Shown here: piece after piece, positions 31,769-39,251 of the stretch
How the letters are laid out: each line of letters opens with the position of its first letter
Numbering within the stretch: position 1 is the stretch's first letter
From: Bacillus sp. SD088
GTDB lineage: Bacteria; Bacillota; Bacilli; Bacillales; Bacillaceae_C
Direction of reading: 5' to 3'
DNA length: 64,000 bases
Assembly (NCBI RefSeq): GCF_017355205.1
Contig: NZ_JADIJK010000024.1
Coordinates: 1-64,000, forward strand
Program-made: the position numbers and the translations under genes
Notes under the pieces: generated by a model
Databases searched by the model: none
Seen by the model: only the letters and a program-made list of their open reading frames with translations
Told to the model about the DNA's origin: nothing

Positions 31769-32950
31769 TTAATTTGACACAAATTCCCTTTCCGTTTGGG
31801 GAGACGTTTCGTTTTCATCTTGTAATAATTCATCCATAATCTCTTTAAAAATTCTTTCCGTTTCTTCCGTTGCTTTCTCCCCTTTCACTTGTTCGTAAAA
31901 AGATTGAAAAAGCTCAAAATCACTCATCTTACTACGTGTCTGTTTCGTAGCTGAAACGGCTTGGGTAACTATCTGCTTTCTTTCAACATGCATGGCATTA
32001 GGATAAACGGAGCGAATTTTTTCCATTGGTGATAGAATCGGCGTCTCATCTAATAAGCGAACAAATACATAGTCATCACAGATAGGATGGGCTAATAGTT
32101 CAGACAGCGTGGCTTCAACTGTTCGCAAATCTCTTTTCGGTGTAAATGCTTTTTTCGTAATCGTTACTTCTCCATCCTGATCAAGCTCTACGATGGAATA
32201 CCCTTTTCGGTGATGTTCCTCGGAAACCGAGTATTTTAAAATCGAGCCTGCATACCGAATCTTTTCATCCATAACATAATGCGCTTGGTGTAAATGTCCG
32301 AGTGCTGTATAGTGAAAATCGGAAAAAAGCTGTGCATCAACATGCTCTGCACCGCCAATGGAAAGCGGCCGTTCGGAATCACTTGTATTTTCTTGCTCCT
32401 CCCCAAATGGAGTAACAAAGGCATGTCCAATGAGCACATGACGAGCTCTAGGATCAAGTTCTGATTTTATTTCCGTAATGATTTTACGTGCTGCATCTTG
32501 ATGAGTCCGTACCTCTTCATCATCAAATACATTTCGGACCATGCTTGGATCACAGTATGGGACAAGATGGAAATGTACAGGCCCAAAAGCGTCTTGAAGC
32601 ATAACAGGATGCATTTCTTTCGTTAAGCGTCCTGACATATGTAACCCGTTTTGTTCCATAATTTTACTTCCAAAATGTAGGCGGCTTGGACTATCATGAT
32701 TTCCGGCAATCGCCAATACAGGAATTTTCAATTGTAAAACGATTGCCTCCAACACTTCATCTAAAAGCTGAACAGCTTCCGTTGGCGGCACTGCACGATC
32801 ATACAAATCCCCCGCAACAATCACGACATCTGGTTGCTCTTGCTTAATATCTTGTATAAACTGCTGTAAAACGAATCGTTGGTCTTCTGTCATATAGACA
32901 CCTTGAACTAATTTCCCTAAATGCCAATCCGCTGTATGGAAGATTTTCAC
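31769..32950 (-). CDS. sbcD: Exonuclease SbcD, Mre11-like nuclease
   Basis: 393-residue manganese-dependent phosphoesterase subunit of SbcCD. Metal-binding motifs are intact: DWHLGK near residue 8, GDLYD near 48, GNHDS near 84, GHAFVTPFG and LGHLHQ further on. GTG start at 32950, with GAGGAG nine bases upstream. Promoter must lie in the 150 bases shared with the divergent small ORF at 33108. Confidence 0.95.
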   Translation of the reverse strand: MKIFHTADWHLGKLVQGVYMTEDQRFVLQQFIQDIKQEQPDVVIVAGDLYDRAVPPTEAVQLLDEVLEAIVLQLKIPVLAIAGNHDSPSRLHFGSKIMEQNGLHMSGRLTKEMHPVMLQDAFGPVHFHLVPYCDPSMVRNVFDDEEVRTHQDAARKIITEIKSELDPRARHVLIGHAFVTPFGEEQENTSDSERPLSIGGAEHVDAQLFSDFHYTALGHLHQAHYVMDEKIRYAGSILKYSVSEEHHRKGYSIVELDQDGEVTITKKAFTPKRDLRTVEATLSELLAHPICDDYVFVRLLDETPILSPMEKIRSVYPNAMHVERKQIVTQAVSATKQTRSKMSDFELFQSFYEQVKGEKATEETERIFKEIMDELLQDENETSPQTEREFVSN

Positions 32951-33107
32951 TTCTGACCACTCCTCGTAAACTATTATTCTAAAATCTATTTCTATTATTA
33001 TAACGTATTTCCTAACAACTTAACGGAACATTCGACAACCATTCCCCTATTGCAACAAAAATAAGACAAGTTATAATAATAAGTAATAGAGGGAGGTGAA
33101 TTTGAAA

Positions 33108-33296
33108 ATGGAAGAATCTGCTTTAAAGGAAATCTTACATGCGCTTGAATTCCATTCAACACGCATGGAGCAAAAAATGGAACGACTTGAGGGACAATTC
33201 AGTGAGTTTGAAGCGAGACTCGAGCGACTTGAAAGGAAAATTGATTCCAGTACATCCATTTTACCGAAACAACGAAAAATGTTGATTTACTTTTAA
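33108..33296 (+). CDS. Small coiled-coil protein, unknown
   Basis: 62 residues. Almost wholly helical with heptads (RMEQKMERLEGQFSEFEARLERLERK), ending in basic-hydrophobic PKQRKMLIYF. GGGAGGTGA precedes; ATG 33108 is chosen, with TTG 33102 and GTG 33096 as options. A TATAAT at 33072 could be its -10. Function unknown. Confidence 0.55.
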   Translation: MEESALKEILHALEFHSTRMEQKMERLEGQFSEFEARLERLERKIDSSTSILPKQRKMLIYF

Positions 33297-33477
33297 TTCT
33301 GCAAAGAGGAGAATATAACCGCAAAGAATTCTACCCACCCTTTTCCTCCACCAATTCTACAGCATTCGACATCCACAACCACTATTCAATCTTTATCCAT
33401 ACAGTTTGATTTTCAGAAAAATCCCTAACATGGGAACCATTAAAAAAATTAAGGAGCCTTAAGTTTGTTTGGGCATA

Positions 33478-33531
33478 AGTGAAGCCTCAAGCAATGGGAA
33501 AGTCTCATTCCTCACTGCTTGGGGCTTCACT
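33478..33531. other. Long imperfect hairpin downstream of sda
   Basis: AGTGAAGCC...CAAGCA and TGCTTG...GGCTTCACT pair over about 17 of 19 positions around a 16-base loop. No T-run follows on either strand. It lies 20 bases past the sda stop. Confidence 0.6.
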
Positions 33532-33551
33532 TTACCTAAGGATAGCGACCC

Positions 33552-33701
33552 CTACCCTTTTTTATCTGTTTTATCTGGATGTATATCAATGGAACGTCGT
33601 TTGACTTCAGATTCTAGTTGTTTTATAAAATTAGGATCTAATCCTAATTTTTTTGCACTGAGGTAAGCATCAATTAGTTTTTGATCTGATAATCTTTTCA
33701 T
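33552..33701 (-). CDS. sda: Sporulation inhibitor Sda
   Basis: 49-residue helical hairpin that inhibits KinA and KinB autophosphorylation, blocking sporulation when replication is perturbed. KRLSDQKLIDAYLSA, LDPNFIKQLESEVKRRS align with B. subtilis RKLSDELLIESYFKA...FIELIENEIKRRS. The ATG at 33701 lacks a close SD: AAAGGAG is 22 bases upstream, so the true start might be a rare codon just before it. In B. subtilis DnaA boxes control sda; I see no perfect TTATCCACA upstream here. Confidence 0.85.
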   Translation of the reverse strand: MKRLSDQKLIDAYLSAKKLGLDPNFIKQLESEVKRRSIDIHPDKTDKKG

Positions 33702-33808
33702 GTCGATTAAATTGTTTTTATACTCCTTTCTGTAACACAATCTGAAACAGATTAATCTAGTGAACGTTTTCAATGCAAGTTTTTAATCCTTTTTCACCAT
33801 ACTCAAAT

Positions 33809-33857
33809 AACCTAGCCCCAAAGAAAGGGACTTTTCTCCTTTCTTTGGGGCTAGGTT
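33809..33857. other. 20-bp perfect stem-loop between sda and an R1 element
   Basis: AACCTAGCCCCAAAGAAAGG and its exact complement around a 9-base loop. The R1b element begins at its right foot, in TATAAA. It probably was a terminator whose T-run was disturbed by the insertion. Confidence 0.7.
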
Positions 33858-33862
33858 ATAAA

Positions 33863-34137
33863 GTGAAACTTCATTCAGTGGGTTTTTTTTTCATCCCCCA
33901 CTGAATGTTAAGGATCAAAGGCTAAATTCGCAACATCCTGTTGGCAGGCTTAAAGCACGACATCCTGTCGTTTCGCCCGCACTAGTACGTCCTGTACGTC
34001 GCAACGCCTTTGTGACCTGCGTCCTGCAGGCCCGAACCAATCGGGTATTCACTGGCAGTTGTCCCCCACTTACAATTCTCGTTTTCACCTCGAATTCTTG
34101 AAGTGGGGGGGCTTACTGCCAGTTAATGCGGGATAAA
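33863..34137. repeat. R1 element, copy b
   Basis: 275 bp, nearly identical to copies a and c. Left flank TATAAA, right end GGGATAAA. No coding content. Confidence 0.9.
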
Positions 34138-34194
34138 TATGCCACCCTAACGCTAAGGCTAGGAACACACTTCGAAGTCTTATCCATAAAAAAA

Positions 34195-34240
34195 AAGAGG
34201 ACCTCGGATCGTCCTCAACGGTTAGATCCTCGGTCCTCTT
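34195..34240 (-). terminator. Terminator of the cold-shock gene
   Basis: Minus strand AAGAGGACCGAGGATC pairs with GATCCGAGGTCCTCTT and runs into TTTTTTT. Confidence 0.92.
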
Positions 34241-34250
34241 CCATTATTGA

Positions 34251-34451
34251 TTATAGTTTAACAACGTTAGCAGCTTGGTCGCCACGGTTGCCTTGAGTAA
34301 TATCAAAGCTTACTTTTTGACCTTCTTCAAGAGTTTTGAAGCCTTCACCAGTGATTGCTGAGAAATGAACGAATACGTCTTCTCCGCCTTCAACTTCGAT
34401 AAAGCCAAAACCTTTTTCTGCGTTAAACCATTTAACTGTACCTTGATTCAT
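34251..34451 (-). CDS. Cold-shock protein (CspB/CspD family)
   Basis: 66-residue single OB-fold RNA chaperone. RNP1 KGFGFIEV and RNP2 DVFVHF are intact; the end [13 protein letters not shown] is typical. GGAGG precedes the ATG. The mRNA has a leader of about 130 bases with a strong hairpin, as common for cold-shock genes. I cannot choose between the csp paralogues. Confidence 0.95.
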   Translation of the reverse strand: MNQGTVKWFNAEKGFGFIEVEGGEDVFVHFSAITGEGFKTLEEGQKVSFDITQGNRGDQAANVVKL

Positions 34452-34498
34452 GTATGAATACCTCCAAAAATTTGTTACTTAATAACGATGTAAACAAA

Positions 34499-34560
34499 AA
34501 TTCACATGCTTTCACGGAATAACTAAGTAAATAATATAATCCCGTGAAAACATGTGAATT
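34499..34560 (-). promoter_or_regulatory. 5'UTR hairpin of the cold-shock mRNA
   Basis: AATTCACATG-TTTCACGG and CCGTGAAA-CATGTGAATT pair with one bulged mismatch around a 22-base AT-rich loop. It is 48 bases upstream of the start codon in the leader. A thermoswitch role is inference. Confidence 0.65.
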
Positions 34561-34591
34561 ATAAGATTTAATACATATTAAGTGTAAAGTT

Positions 34592-34620
34592 ATTGTAGCA
34601 CAGGTAGTTCTTCATAGCAA
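34592..34620 (-). promoter_or_regulatory. Promoter of the cold-shock gene
   Basis: Minus strand -35 TTGCTA (34615-34620), 17-bp spacer, -10 TACAAT (34592-34597). Gives a leader of about 130 bases. Confidence 0.75.
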
Positions 34621-34690
34621 GCATTTGTTCAAGTATTTTTAAATTAACATTGTAAACGCTCTCCTATCTTTTGAAAGAAATGGTTTTTCT

Positions 34691-34755
34691 TTGACACATT
34701 TATTCCTGTATGGTATTACATTAAGTAGTTAGCACTCTCGTGTTTAGAGTGCCAA
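34691..34755 (+). promoter_or_regulatory. htpG promoter and CIRCE element (HrcA operator)
   Basis: -35 TTGACA (34691-34696), 17-bp spacer, -10 TATTAC (34714-34719), then CIRCE TTAGCACTC-N9-GAGTGCCAA (34729-34755), one base off the perfect inverted repeat. HrcA control of htpG is implied. Confidence 0.9.
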
Positions 34756-34779
34756 TCTTAGCAAAGAAGGAGAATTTTT

Positions 34780-36663
34780 ATGGAAAAGAAGCTATTTCAA
34801 GCAGAATCAAAGCGTTTATTAGACATGATGATCCATTCGATCTATTCAAACAAGGAAATTTTTCTACGAGAATTAATCTCCAACTCTAGTGATGCCATCG
34901 ATAAAATTTATTATCGTACTCTTACCGATGATGCTTTAATCTTTGATCAAGATGATTACTACATACAGCTTTCCGTTGACAAGGATAACCGAATTTTGAA
35001 AGTAGAAGATACGGGGATCGGGATGACAAAGGAAGAATTAGAGGAAAATCTTGGGACGATTGCGCAAAGTGGCTCTCTGGCTTTTAAGAGCGAGAATGAA
35101 ATAAAAGATGGTCATGATATTATTGGCCAATTTGGTGTAGGTTTCTACTCTGCTTTTATGGTAGCGGATCAAGTCACCGTGATTAGTAAAGCTCTAGGCA
35201 GCGAAGAAGCGTATAAATGGGAATCTTCAGGAGCTGATGGATATACAATTGAACCTACCACAAAGGAAACAGTTGGAACGGAAATCATCCTAACCATTAA
35301 AGAAAATGCCGAAGAAGAAAATTATGATGAGTTTTTAGAAGAATCTCGAATCCAGTCGATTATTAAGAAATACTCTGATTTCATCCGCTATCCGATTAAA
35401 ATGAATGTAACAGAAAGTAAATTAAAGGAAGGCACAGAGGATGAATACGAACAAATTATAGAAGAGAAAACGCTTAATAGCATGGTGCCGATTTGGCGTA
35501 AAAATAAAAGCGAATTAACAGACGAAGACTATAACAATTTTTACGCTGAAAAACGATATGGTTTTGATCAGCCTTTGGCTCATATTCATACAAGTGTCGA
35601 TGGAGCGATCCGCTATAATGCGATTCTCTATATTCCAGAAAAAATGCCATTTGACTATTATTCCAAGGAATTTGAAAAGGGATTGGAATTGTATTCCAGC
35701 GGAGTCCTGATTATGGATAAGTGTCCAGATCTGCTTCCTGATTATTTTAGCTTTGTCAAAGGAATGGTGGATTCTGAAGATCTATCACTCAACATTTCTC
35801 GTGAGATTTTGCAGCAGGATCGTCAATTAAAAAGAATTGCCAATAATATTGAAAAGAAAATCAAAAGTGAATTACAAAGCATGCTAAAAAATGATCGTGA
35901 AAAATATGAAACTTTCTATGAAGCATTTGGTAGACAGTTGAAGTTTGGCGTATATAGCGATTATGGCATGCATAAGGAAGTTTTACAGGATCTGCTGATG
36001 TTCTCCTCTTCCAAAGAAAACAAGCTTGTAACGCTGGATGAATATGTATCCAGAATGCCTGAGGAGCAGAAGTATATTTATTATGCATCAGGAGATTCGA
36101 TCGATCGCATCGAGAAGCTACCACAGACCGAGCTTCTTCTAGAAAAGGGCTATGAAATTTTGTATTTCACAGAAGATGTAGATGAATTTGCGATTAAAAT
36201 GGTCATGAATTACAAGGAAAAGGAATTCCGTTCTGTTGCAAGCGGAGATTTAGGTCTTGACGATCAAGAGAAAGAGGAAAAAGAAGCTTCTGAAGAAACA
36301 GAAGAGAACAAGGAGCTATTCGAGTCGTTGAAAGATATTTTATCCGGAAAAGTGACAGATGTGCGTGCATCCAAACGCTTGCGGTCCCACCCTGTTTGTC
36401 TCGCAACAGATGGCGAAATTACCATCGAGATGGAAAAGATCCTACAAGCAATGCCGGATAATCAAAACGTCCAAGCAGACAAAATTTTGGAAATCAACAC
36501 GAATCATCAAGTGTTCCAATCTTTAAAATCTGCCTTTGCAACAGACAAAGAAAAACTAAACCTTTACACCAACCTTTTATATAACCAAGCACTCCTTATC
36601 GAAGGACTGCCTGTACAAGACCCAGTCGACTTCACCAATGATATTTGTAAAGTGATGGTCTAA
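34780..36663 (+). CDS. htpG: Chaperone HtpG (Hsp90)
   Basis: 627-residue dimeric ATP-dependent chaperone. N-terminal GHKL ATPase: [46 protein letters not shown]; middle domain with [16 protein letters not shown] and [13 protein letters not shown]-terminal dimerisation domain from about 510. AAGAAGGAG precedes the ATG. Monocistronic, with a CIRCE operator and its own terminator. Confidence 0.97.
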   Translation: MEKKLFQAESKRLLDMMIHSIYSNKEIFLRELISNSSDAIDKIYYRTLTDDALIFDQDDYYIQLSVDKDNRILKVEDTGIGMTKEELEENLGTIAQSGSLAFKSENEIKDGHDIIGQFGVGFYSAFMVADQVTVISKALGSEEAYKWESSGADGYTIEPTTKETVGTEIILTIKENAEEENYDEFLEESRIQSIIKKYSDFIRYPIKMNVTESKLKEGTEDEYEQIIEEKTLNSMVPIWRKNKSELTDEDYNNFYAEKRYGFDQPLAHIHTSVDGAIRYNAILYIPEKMPFDYYSKEFEKGLELYSSGVLIMDKCPDLLPDYFSFVKGMVDSEDLSLNISREILQQDRQLKRIANNIEKKIKSELQSMLKNDREKYETFYEAFGRQLKFGVYSDYGMHKEVLQDLLMFSSSKENKLVTLDEYVSRMPEEQKYIYYASGDSIDRIEKLPQTELLLEKGYEILYFTEDVDEFAIKMVMNYKEKEFRSVASGDLGLDDQEKEEKEASEETEENKELFESLKDILSGKVTDVRASKRLRSHPVCLATDGEITIEMEKILQAMPDNQNVQADKILEINTNHQVFQSLKSAFATDKEKLNLYTNLLYNQALLIEGLPVQDPVDFTNDICKVMV

Positions 36664-36694
36664 GGAGCCTGGCACACCTCGAATTTTGTCGAAT
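36664..36694 (+). repeat. Half-element with GCCTGGCAC and ATTTTGTCGAAT
   Basis: GGAGCCTGGCACACCTCGAA followed by TTTTGTCGAATGA, directly after the htpG stop. The same string follows pcp at 38105. A genome-wide dispersed repeat is likely. Confidence 0.65.
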
Positions 36695-36702
36695 GACTTT
36701 TT

Positions 36703-36738
36703 AAAAGCGAGCCCTATTTAGCTGGGGTTCGCTTTTTC
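36703..36738 (+). terminator. Terminator of htpG
   Basis: AAAGCGAACCC-type stem (AAAGCGAgCCC / GGGtTCGCTTT) followed by TTTCTTTTTT. Confidence 0.85.
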
Positions 36739-36825
36739 TTTTTTAAAAATGAGCAAGATTCTCGCTTGAAATATGTTACCATTAGGAAAAGGTCAATTGT
36801 TTAAGGGGGACATTTTCAAACACCA

Positions 36826-37437
36826 ATGACACTGATATATGAAATTGGAATGCTGATTTTTGCACTTATTTCCATTTCGACCATTTGGCTTCATACTAGC
36901 TCGAATCATTGGGTTTCTTGGGGAGTATGGTTCGTGTTCTTTATTGATTTCTTATATCGCTTTTTTCGATCTGAAAGCAAATGGACGTTTTTGAGAAAAA
37001 ATCCATTTTTAATTATTGCGATTATTCCTTTAGATAATATCTTTCAATTAGCTCGAATTACTCGATTGTTGCACTTCATGCGGTTGAAGGTGATTACCAA
37101 GCATTTTACTTCTCCCTTTTTAGAAAAGTTAAAGGCAAAACGAATGATGTCCGTTATTCCGATTGGATTCTCACTCGTCTTTTTACTCGTGATTCCGTTA
37201 TACTATGTAGAACCAAGCATTGCGACATATAAACAAGCTTTCTGGGGAAGCATTTCCTCCCTGATTTTCTTTGGATCGAGCGAAATTGAACCTACTACGG
37301 TTTGGGGACATATTATCGTGATTTTACTTACATTATTCGGGATTTTGATGCATGGCGTGATCATTAGTTATCTATTATCCATCCTCACTGAAAGTCGTTT
37401 AGTGAAAAATGTCATACAAAGATATAAAGATGTTTAG
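36826..37437 (+). CDS. Membrane protein of the two-pore-helix/ion-channel type with altered filter
   Basis: 203 residues with about five membrane segments. The C-terminal part has the plan of a K+ channel pore: helix, a pore loop in FWGSISSLIFFGSSEIEPTT, then a last helix GHIIVILLTLFGILMHGVIISYL. In place of TVGYGD the loop reads FFGSSE, so K+ selectivity by the usual filter is not expected. The upstream RIT-R-L-HFMRL stretch resembles an S4-S5 region. SD AAGGGGG lies 15 bases before the ATG, so the start is uncertain. Pcp follows 21 bases later and may be co-transcribed. Confidence 0.65.
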   Translation: MTLIYEIGMLIFALISISTIWLHTSSNHWVSWGVWFVFFIDFLYRFFRSESKWTFLRKNPFLIIAIIPLDNIFQLARITRLLHFMRLKVITKHFTSPFLEKLKAKRMMSVIPIGFSLVFLLVIPLYYVEPSIATYKQAFWGSISSLIFFGSSEIEPTTVWGHIIVILLTLFGILMHGVIISYLLSILTESRLVKNVIQRYKDV

Positions 37438-37458
37438 TAAAGGAGTTGAACGTTTATC

Positions 37459-38103
37459 GTGAAAAAAGTTTTATTAACTGGGTTTGATCCTTTCGGAACA
37501 GATGTGATCAACCCAGCTTCTGAGGCCATGAAACAATTAAATGGATTAATCCTTGACGACTTAGAACTCATTGCTGTAGAAGTCCCAACCGTTTTCCATA
37601 CATCACGAGAAGTCGCCGTACAAGCGATTGAATTTTTTCAGCCTGATGTCGTGATTTGTGTTGGACAGGCAGGTGGGCGCTCTCAGATTACACCAGAACG
37701 AATTGCGATTAACCTAGCTGACGCACGGATTGCGGATAATGAAGGTCAGCAGCCAATAGATGAACCCATTATTGAAAATGGTCCCACTGCCTACTGGAGC
37801 ACTTTGCCCGTGAAGCGAATAGTTAAGCAAATGCAGAAAATGGGGATTCCAGCGAGCGTTTCCCATACAGCAGGCACCTTTGTCTGTAATCACCTATTCT
37901 ATGGAGTAATGCATTATCTCCATGAACATGCTCCACATATTCGCGGCGGATTCATTCATATTCCATTTATTCCAAAACAAACTGTAGATACATCCGCCCC
38001 CAGTATGAGCTTAAACCTAATAATCCAGGCCCTAAAAATAGCTGCCATCACAGCAGCTTTTGAACATGAAGACATCCATGAAATTGGCGGAACGATTCAT
38101 TAG
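37459..38103 (+). CDS. pcp: Pyrrolidone-carboxylate peptidase
   Basis: 214-residue cysteine peptidase (C15) that removes N-terminal pyroglutamate from peptides. Catalytic residues are visible: Glu in QITPERIAIN, Cys in HTAGTFVCNHLFYG, His in GGFIHIPFIP. GTG start at 37459, with AAAGGAG upstream. Cytoplasmic, full family length. Confidence 0.95.
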   Translation: MKKVLLTGFDPFGTDVINPASEAMKQLNGLILDDLELIAVEVPTVFHTSREVAVQAIEFFQPDVVICVGQAGGRSQITPERIAINLADARIADNEGQQPIDEPIIENGPTAYWSTLPVKRIVKQMQKMGIPASVSHTAGTFVCNHLFYGVMHYLHEHAPHIRGGFIHIPFIPKQTVDTSAPSMSLNLIIQALKIAAITAAFEHEDIHEIGGTIH

Positions 38104-38104
38104 T

Positions 38105-38137
38105 GGTGCCTGGCACGCCCCGGATTTTGTCGAATAA
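38105..38137 (+). repeat. Half-element with GCCTGGCAC, second copy
   Basis: GGTGCCTGGCACGCCCCGGA followed by TTTTGTCGAATAATGA, right after the pcp stop; matches the copy at 36664. Confidence 0.65.
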
Positions 38138-38172
38138 TGATTTTTTAAAAAAGGAAAGTGAGGCCAGTATAT

Positions 38173-38691
38173 ATGGGTAAGGAGAATCGGCCCAAATTCA
38201 CGTTACCTATCACGAAATGGGAACAGACCCTTAATATTGTGACCATTATCGTTTTTATAAGTATGATGGTATATTTGATTTATCATTGGCAACTTTTACC
38301 AGATCAAGTGCCTGCTCATTATAATGCAGCGGGTGTGGTGGATCGTTGGGGAAGCAAAGGAGAAATGCTGATACTCCCTATCATTGGGATTGTGATGTGG
38401 ATCGGCATGACCATTTTAGAACGATATCCACATGTTTATAACTATATGGTTCCCATCACAAAGGAGAATGCCCCTGCTCAATATACGAATGCCCGGCTTA
38501 TGATCAATGTCTTGAAAAATGGAATTCTGCTCTCCTTCTCCTTTCTCACTTGGGAAGGGATAAAAATTGCATTGAACCATCAAACTGGTTTAGGTATTTG
38601 GTTCCCGCTTATCTTTTTAGGCCTCATTTTTGCTTCAATGGCCTATTTTATCGTCCGTTCGTTTCGCTTGCGAAAAAAGGAAAAGCAATGA
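38173..38691 (+). CDS. DUF1648 membrane protein
   Basis: 172 residues with four to five membrane helices. The N-terminal half carries the DUF1648 signature LPDQVPAHYNAAGVVDRWGSK after TM1. Such proteins include the N-terminal part of B. subtilis SdpI-type immunity proteins, but this one has only a short C-terminal region and no sdp genes beside it. ATG 38173 has GTGAGG nine bases upstream; GTG 38158 is an alternative. Function unknown. Confidence 0.8.
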   Translation: MGKENRPKFTLPITKWEQTLNIVTIIVFISMMVYLIYHWQLLPDQVPAHYNAAGVVDRWGSKGEMLILPIIGIVMWIGMTILERYPHVYNYMVPITKENAPAQYTNARLMINVLKNGILLSFSFLTWEGIKIALNHQTGLGIWFPLIFLGLIFASMAYFIVRSFRLRKKEKQ

Positions 38692-38716
38692 GCTTGACCG
38701 AATAAGACGTCTGTCA

Positions 38717-38747
38717 GCTGATTTCCGTGTTTAAGACGGAAATCAGC
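38717..38747. terminator. Hairpin between convergent genes
   Basis: GCTGATTTCCGT / ACGGAAATCAGC, perfect 12-bp stem, 7-base loop, no T-run. It lies between the DUF1648 gene and the riboswitch-linked ORF. Confidence 0.6.
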
Positions 38748-38766
38748 AAGTTCGAAGAAAATGGTT

Positions 38767-38943
38767 TTATTTCCGATTTTTCATATCATCTATATGATAT
38801 TCTGTCAGCGGACCGATAAATTTTCGATATCGTTCCAACTTAAATGCTTCTAATTCCTCTGGGGACATCTCTTTAATGACTTCACTCACCCGATCCTTCT
38901 CCTCTTTGTGTCTCTTTTCACTCTCAATCACCAAACGTTTCAA
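38767..38943 (-). CDS. 58-residue protein downstream of a SAM-I riboswitch
   Basis: Not recognised. The product is very charged and helical (ESEKRHKEEKDRVSEVIKEM, SPEELEAFKLERYRKF) and ends HIDDMKNRK; no signal peptide or membrane segment. TTG start at 38943 with AAGGAGG eight bases upstream. An in-frame extension to 39075 would run backwards through the riboswitch terminator and is rejected. It is the first and only ORF after the riboswitch on this strand. Either it belongs to the methionine/SAM regulon, or the gene once controlled has been lost. Confidence 0.65.
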   Translation of the reverse strand: MKRLVIESEKRHKEEKDRVSEVIKEMSPEELEAFKLERYRKFIGPLTEYHIDDMKNRK

Positions 38944-38956
38944 TGTGAATACCTCC

Positions 38957-38995
38957 TTATAAAGTGAAACTTTATTAGCGGGATTATTTACCCAC
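38957..38995. repeat. Partial R1-like left end
   Basis: TATAAAGTGAAACTTTATTA matches the R1 left end (ATAAAGTGAAACTTCATT), then AGCGGG ... CCCACGCT forms a short hairpin. The rest of R1 is missing. It lies between the riboswitch terminator and the SD of the small ORF. Confidence 0.6.
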
Positions 38996-39011
38996 GCTTG
39001 CAAATACACAC

Positions 39012-39165
39012 GAAAAACCCCATCTGCATTGGATAACAGACGGGGTCTTGAGACCGACCTTATCATCCAAAGCAAAAAATATCACTTTGCTGGTATTAGC
39101 ACCTTGCTTATTGCAGGTTGCTGTGACGTCGTAGAGCCAGATCTCTCAGCCACTCTTGATAACTA
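39012..39165 (-). promoter_or_regulatory. SAM-I (S-box) riboswitch with terminator
   Basis: Minus strand aptamer: TTATCAAGAG, GAGAGATCTGGC, CAGCAACC, AAGGTGCTAATACCAGCAAA, then TTTGGATGATAAG closing P1. These are the conserved S-box blocks in order. A terminator follows: ACCCCGTCTG / CAGATGGGGT then TTTTTC (39012-39046). High SAM should cause termination. Confidence 0.9.
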
Positions 39166-39179
39166 TTCAATTTAATCTT

Positions 39180-39208
39180 ATTCTATGAAGAATTGGTAAA
39201 ATTTTCAA
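39180..39208 (-). promoter_or_regulatory. Promoter of the riboswitch transcript
   Basis: Minus strand -35 TTGAAA (39203-39208), 17-bp spacer, -10 TAGAAT (39180-39185), about 15-20 bases before the aptamer. Confidence 0.75.
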
Positions 39209-39251
39209 GAAAAAAGCAAGTCTCTTTTTAACAACTTTGTGAAGGATCTAT

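Noticed and set aside
33469-33666. 65-codon plus-strand ORF opposite sda
   Set aside because: Its sequence comes from the hairpin and from antisense of sda; no SD.
38944-39075. N-terminal extension of the 58-residue ORF
   Set aside because: It would be coded by the SAM-I riboswitch terminator region; TTG at 38943 has an excellent SD.
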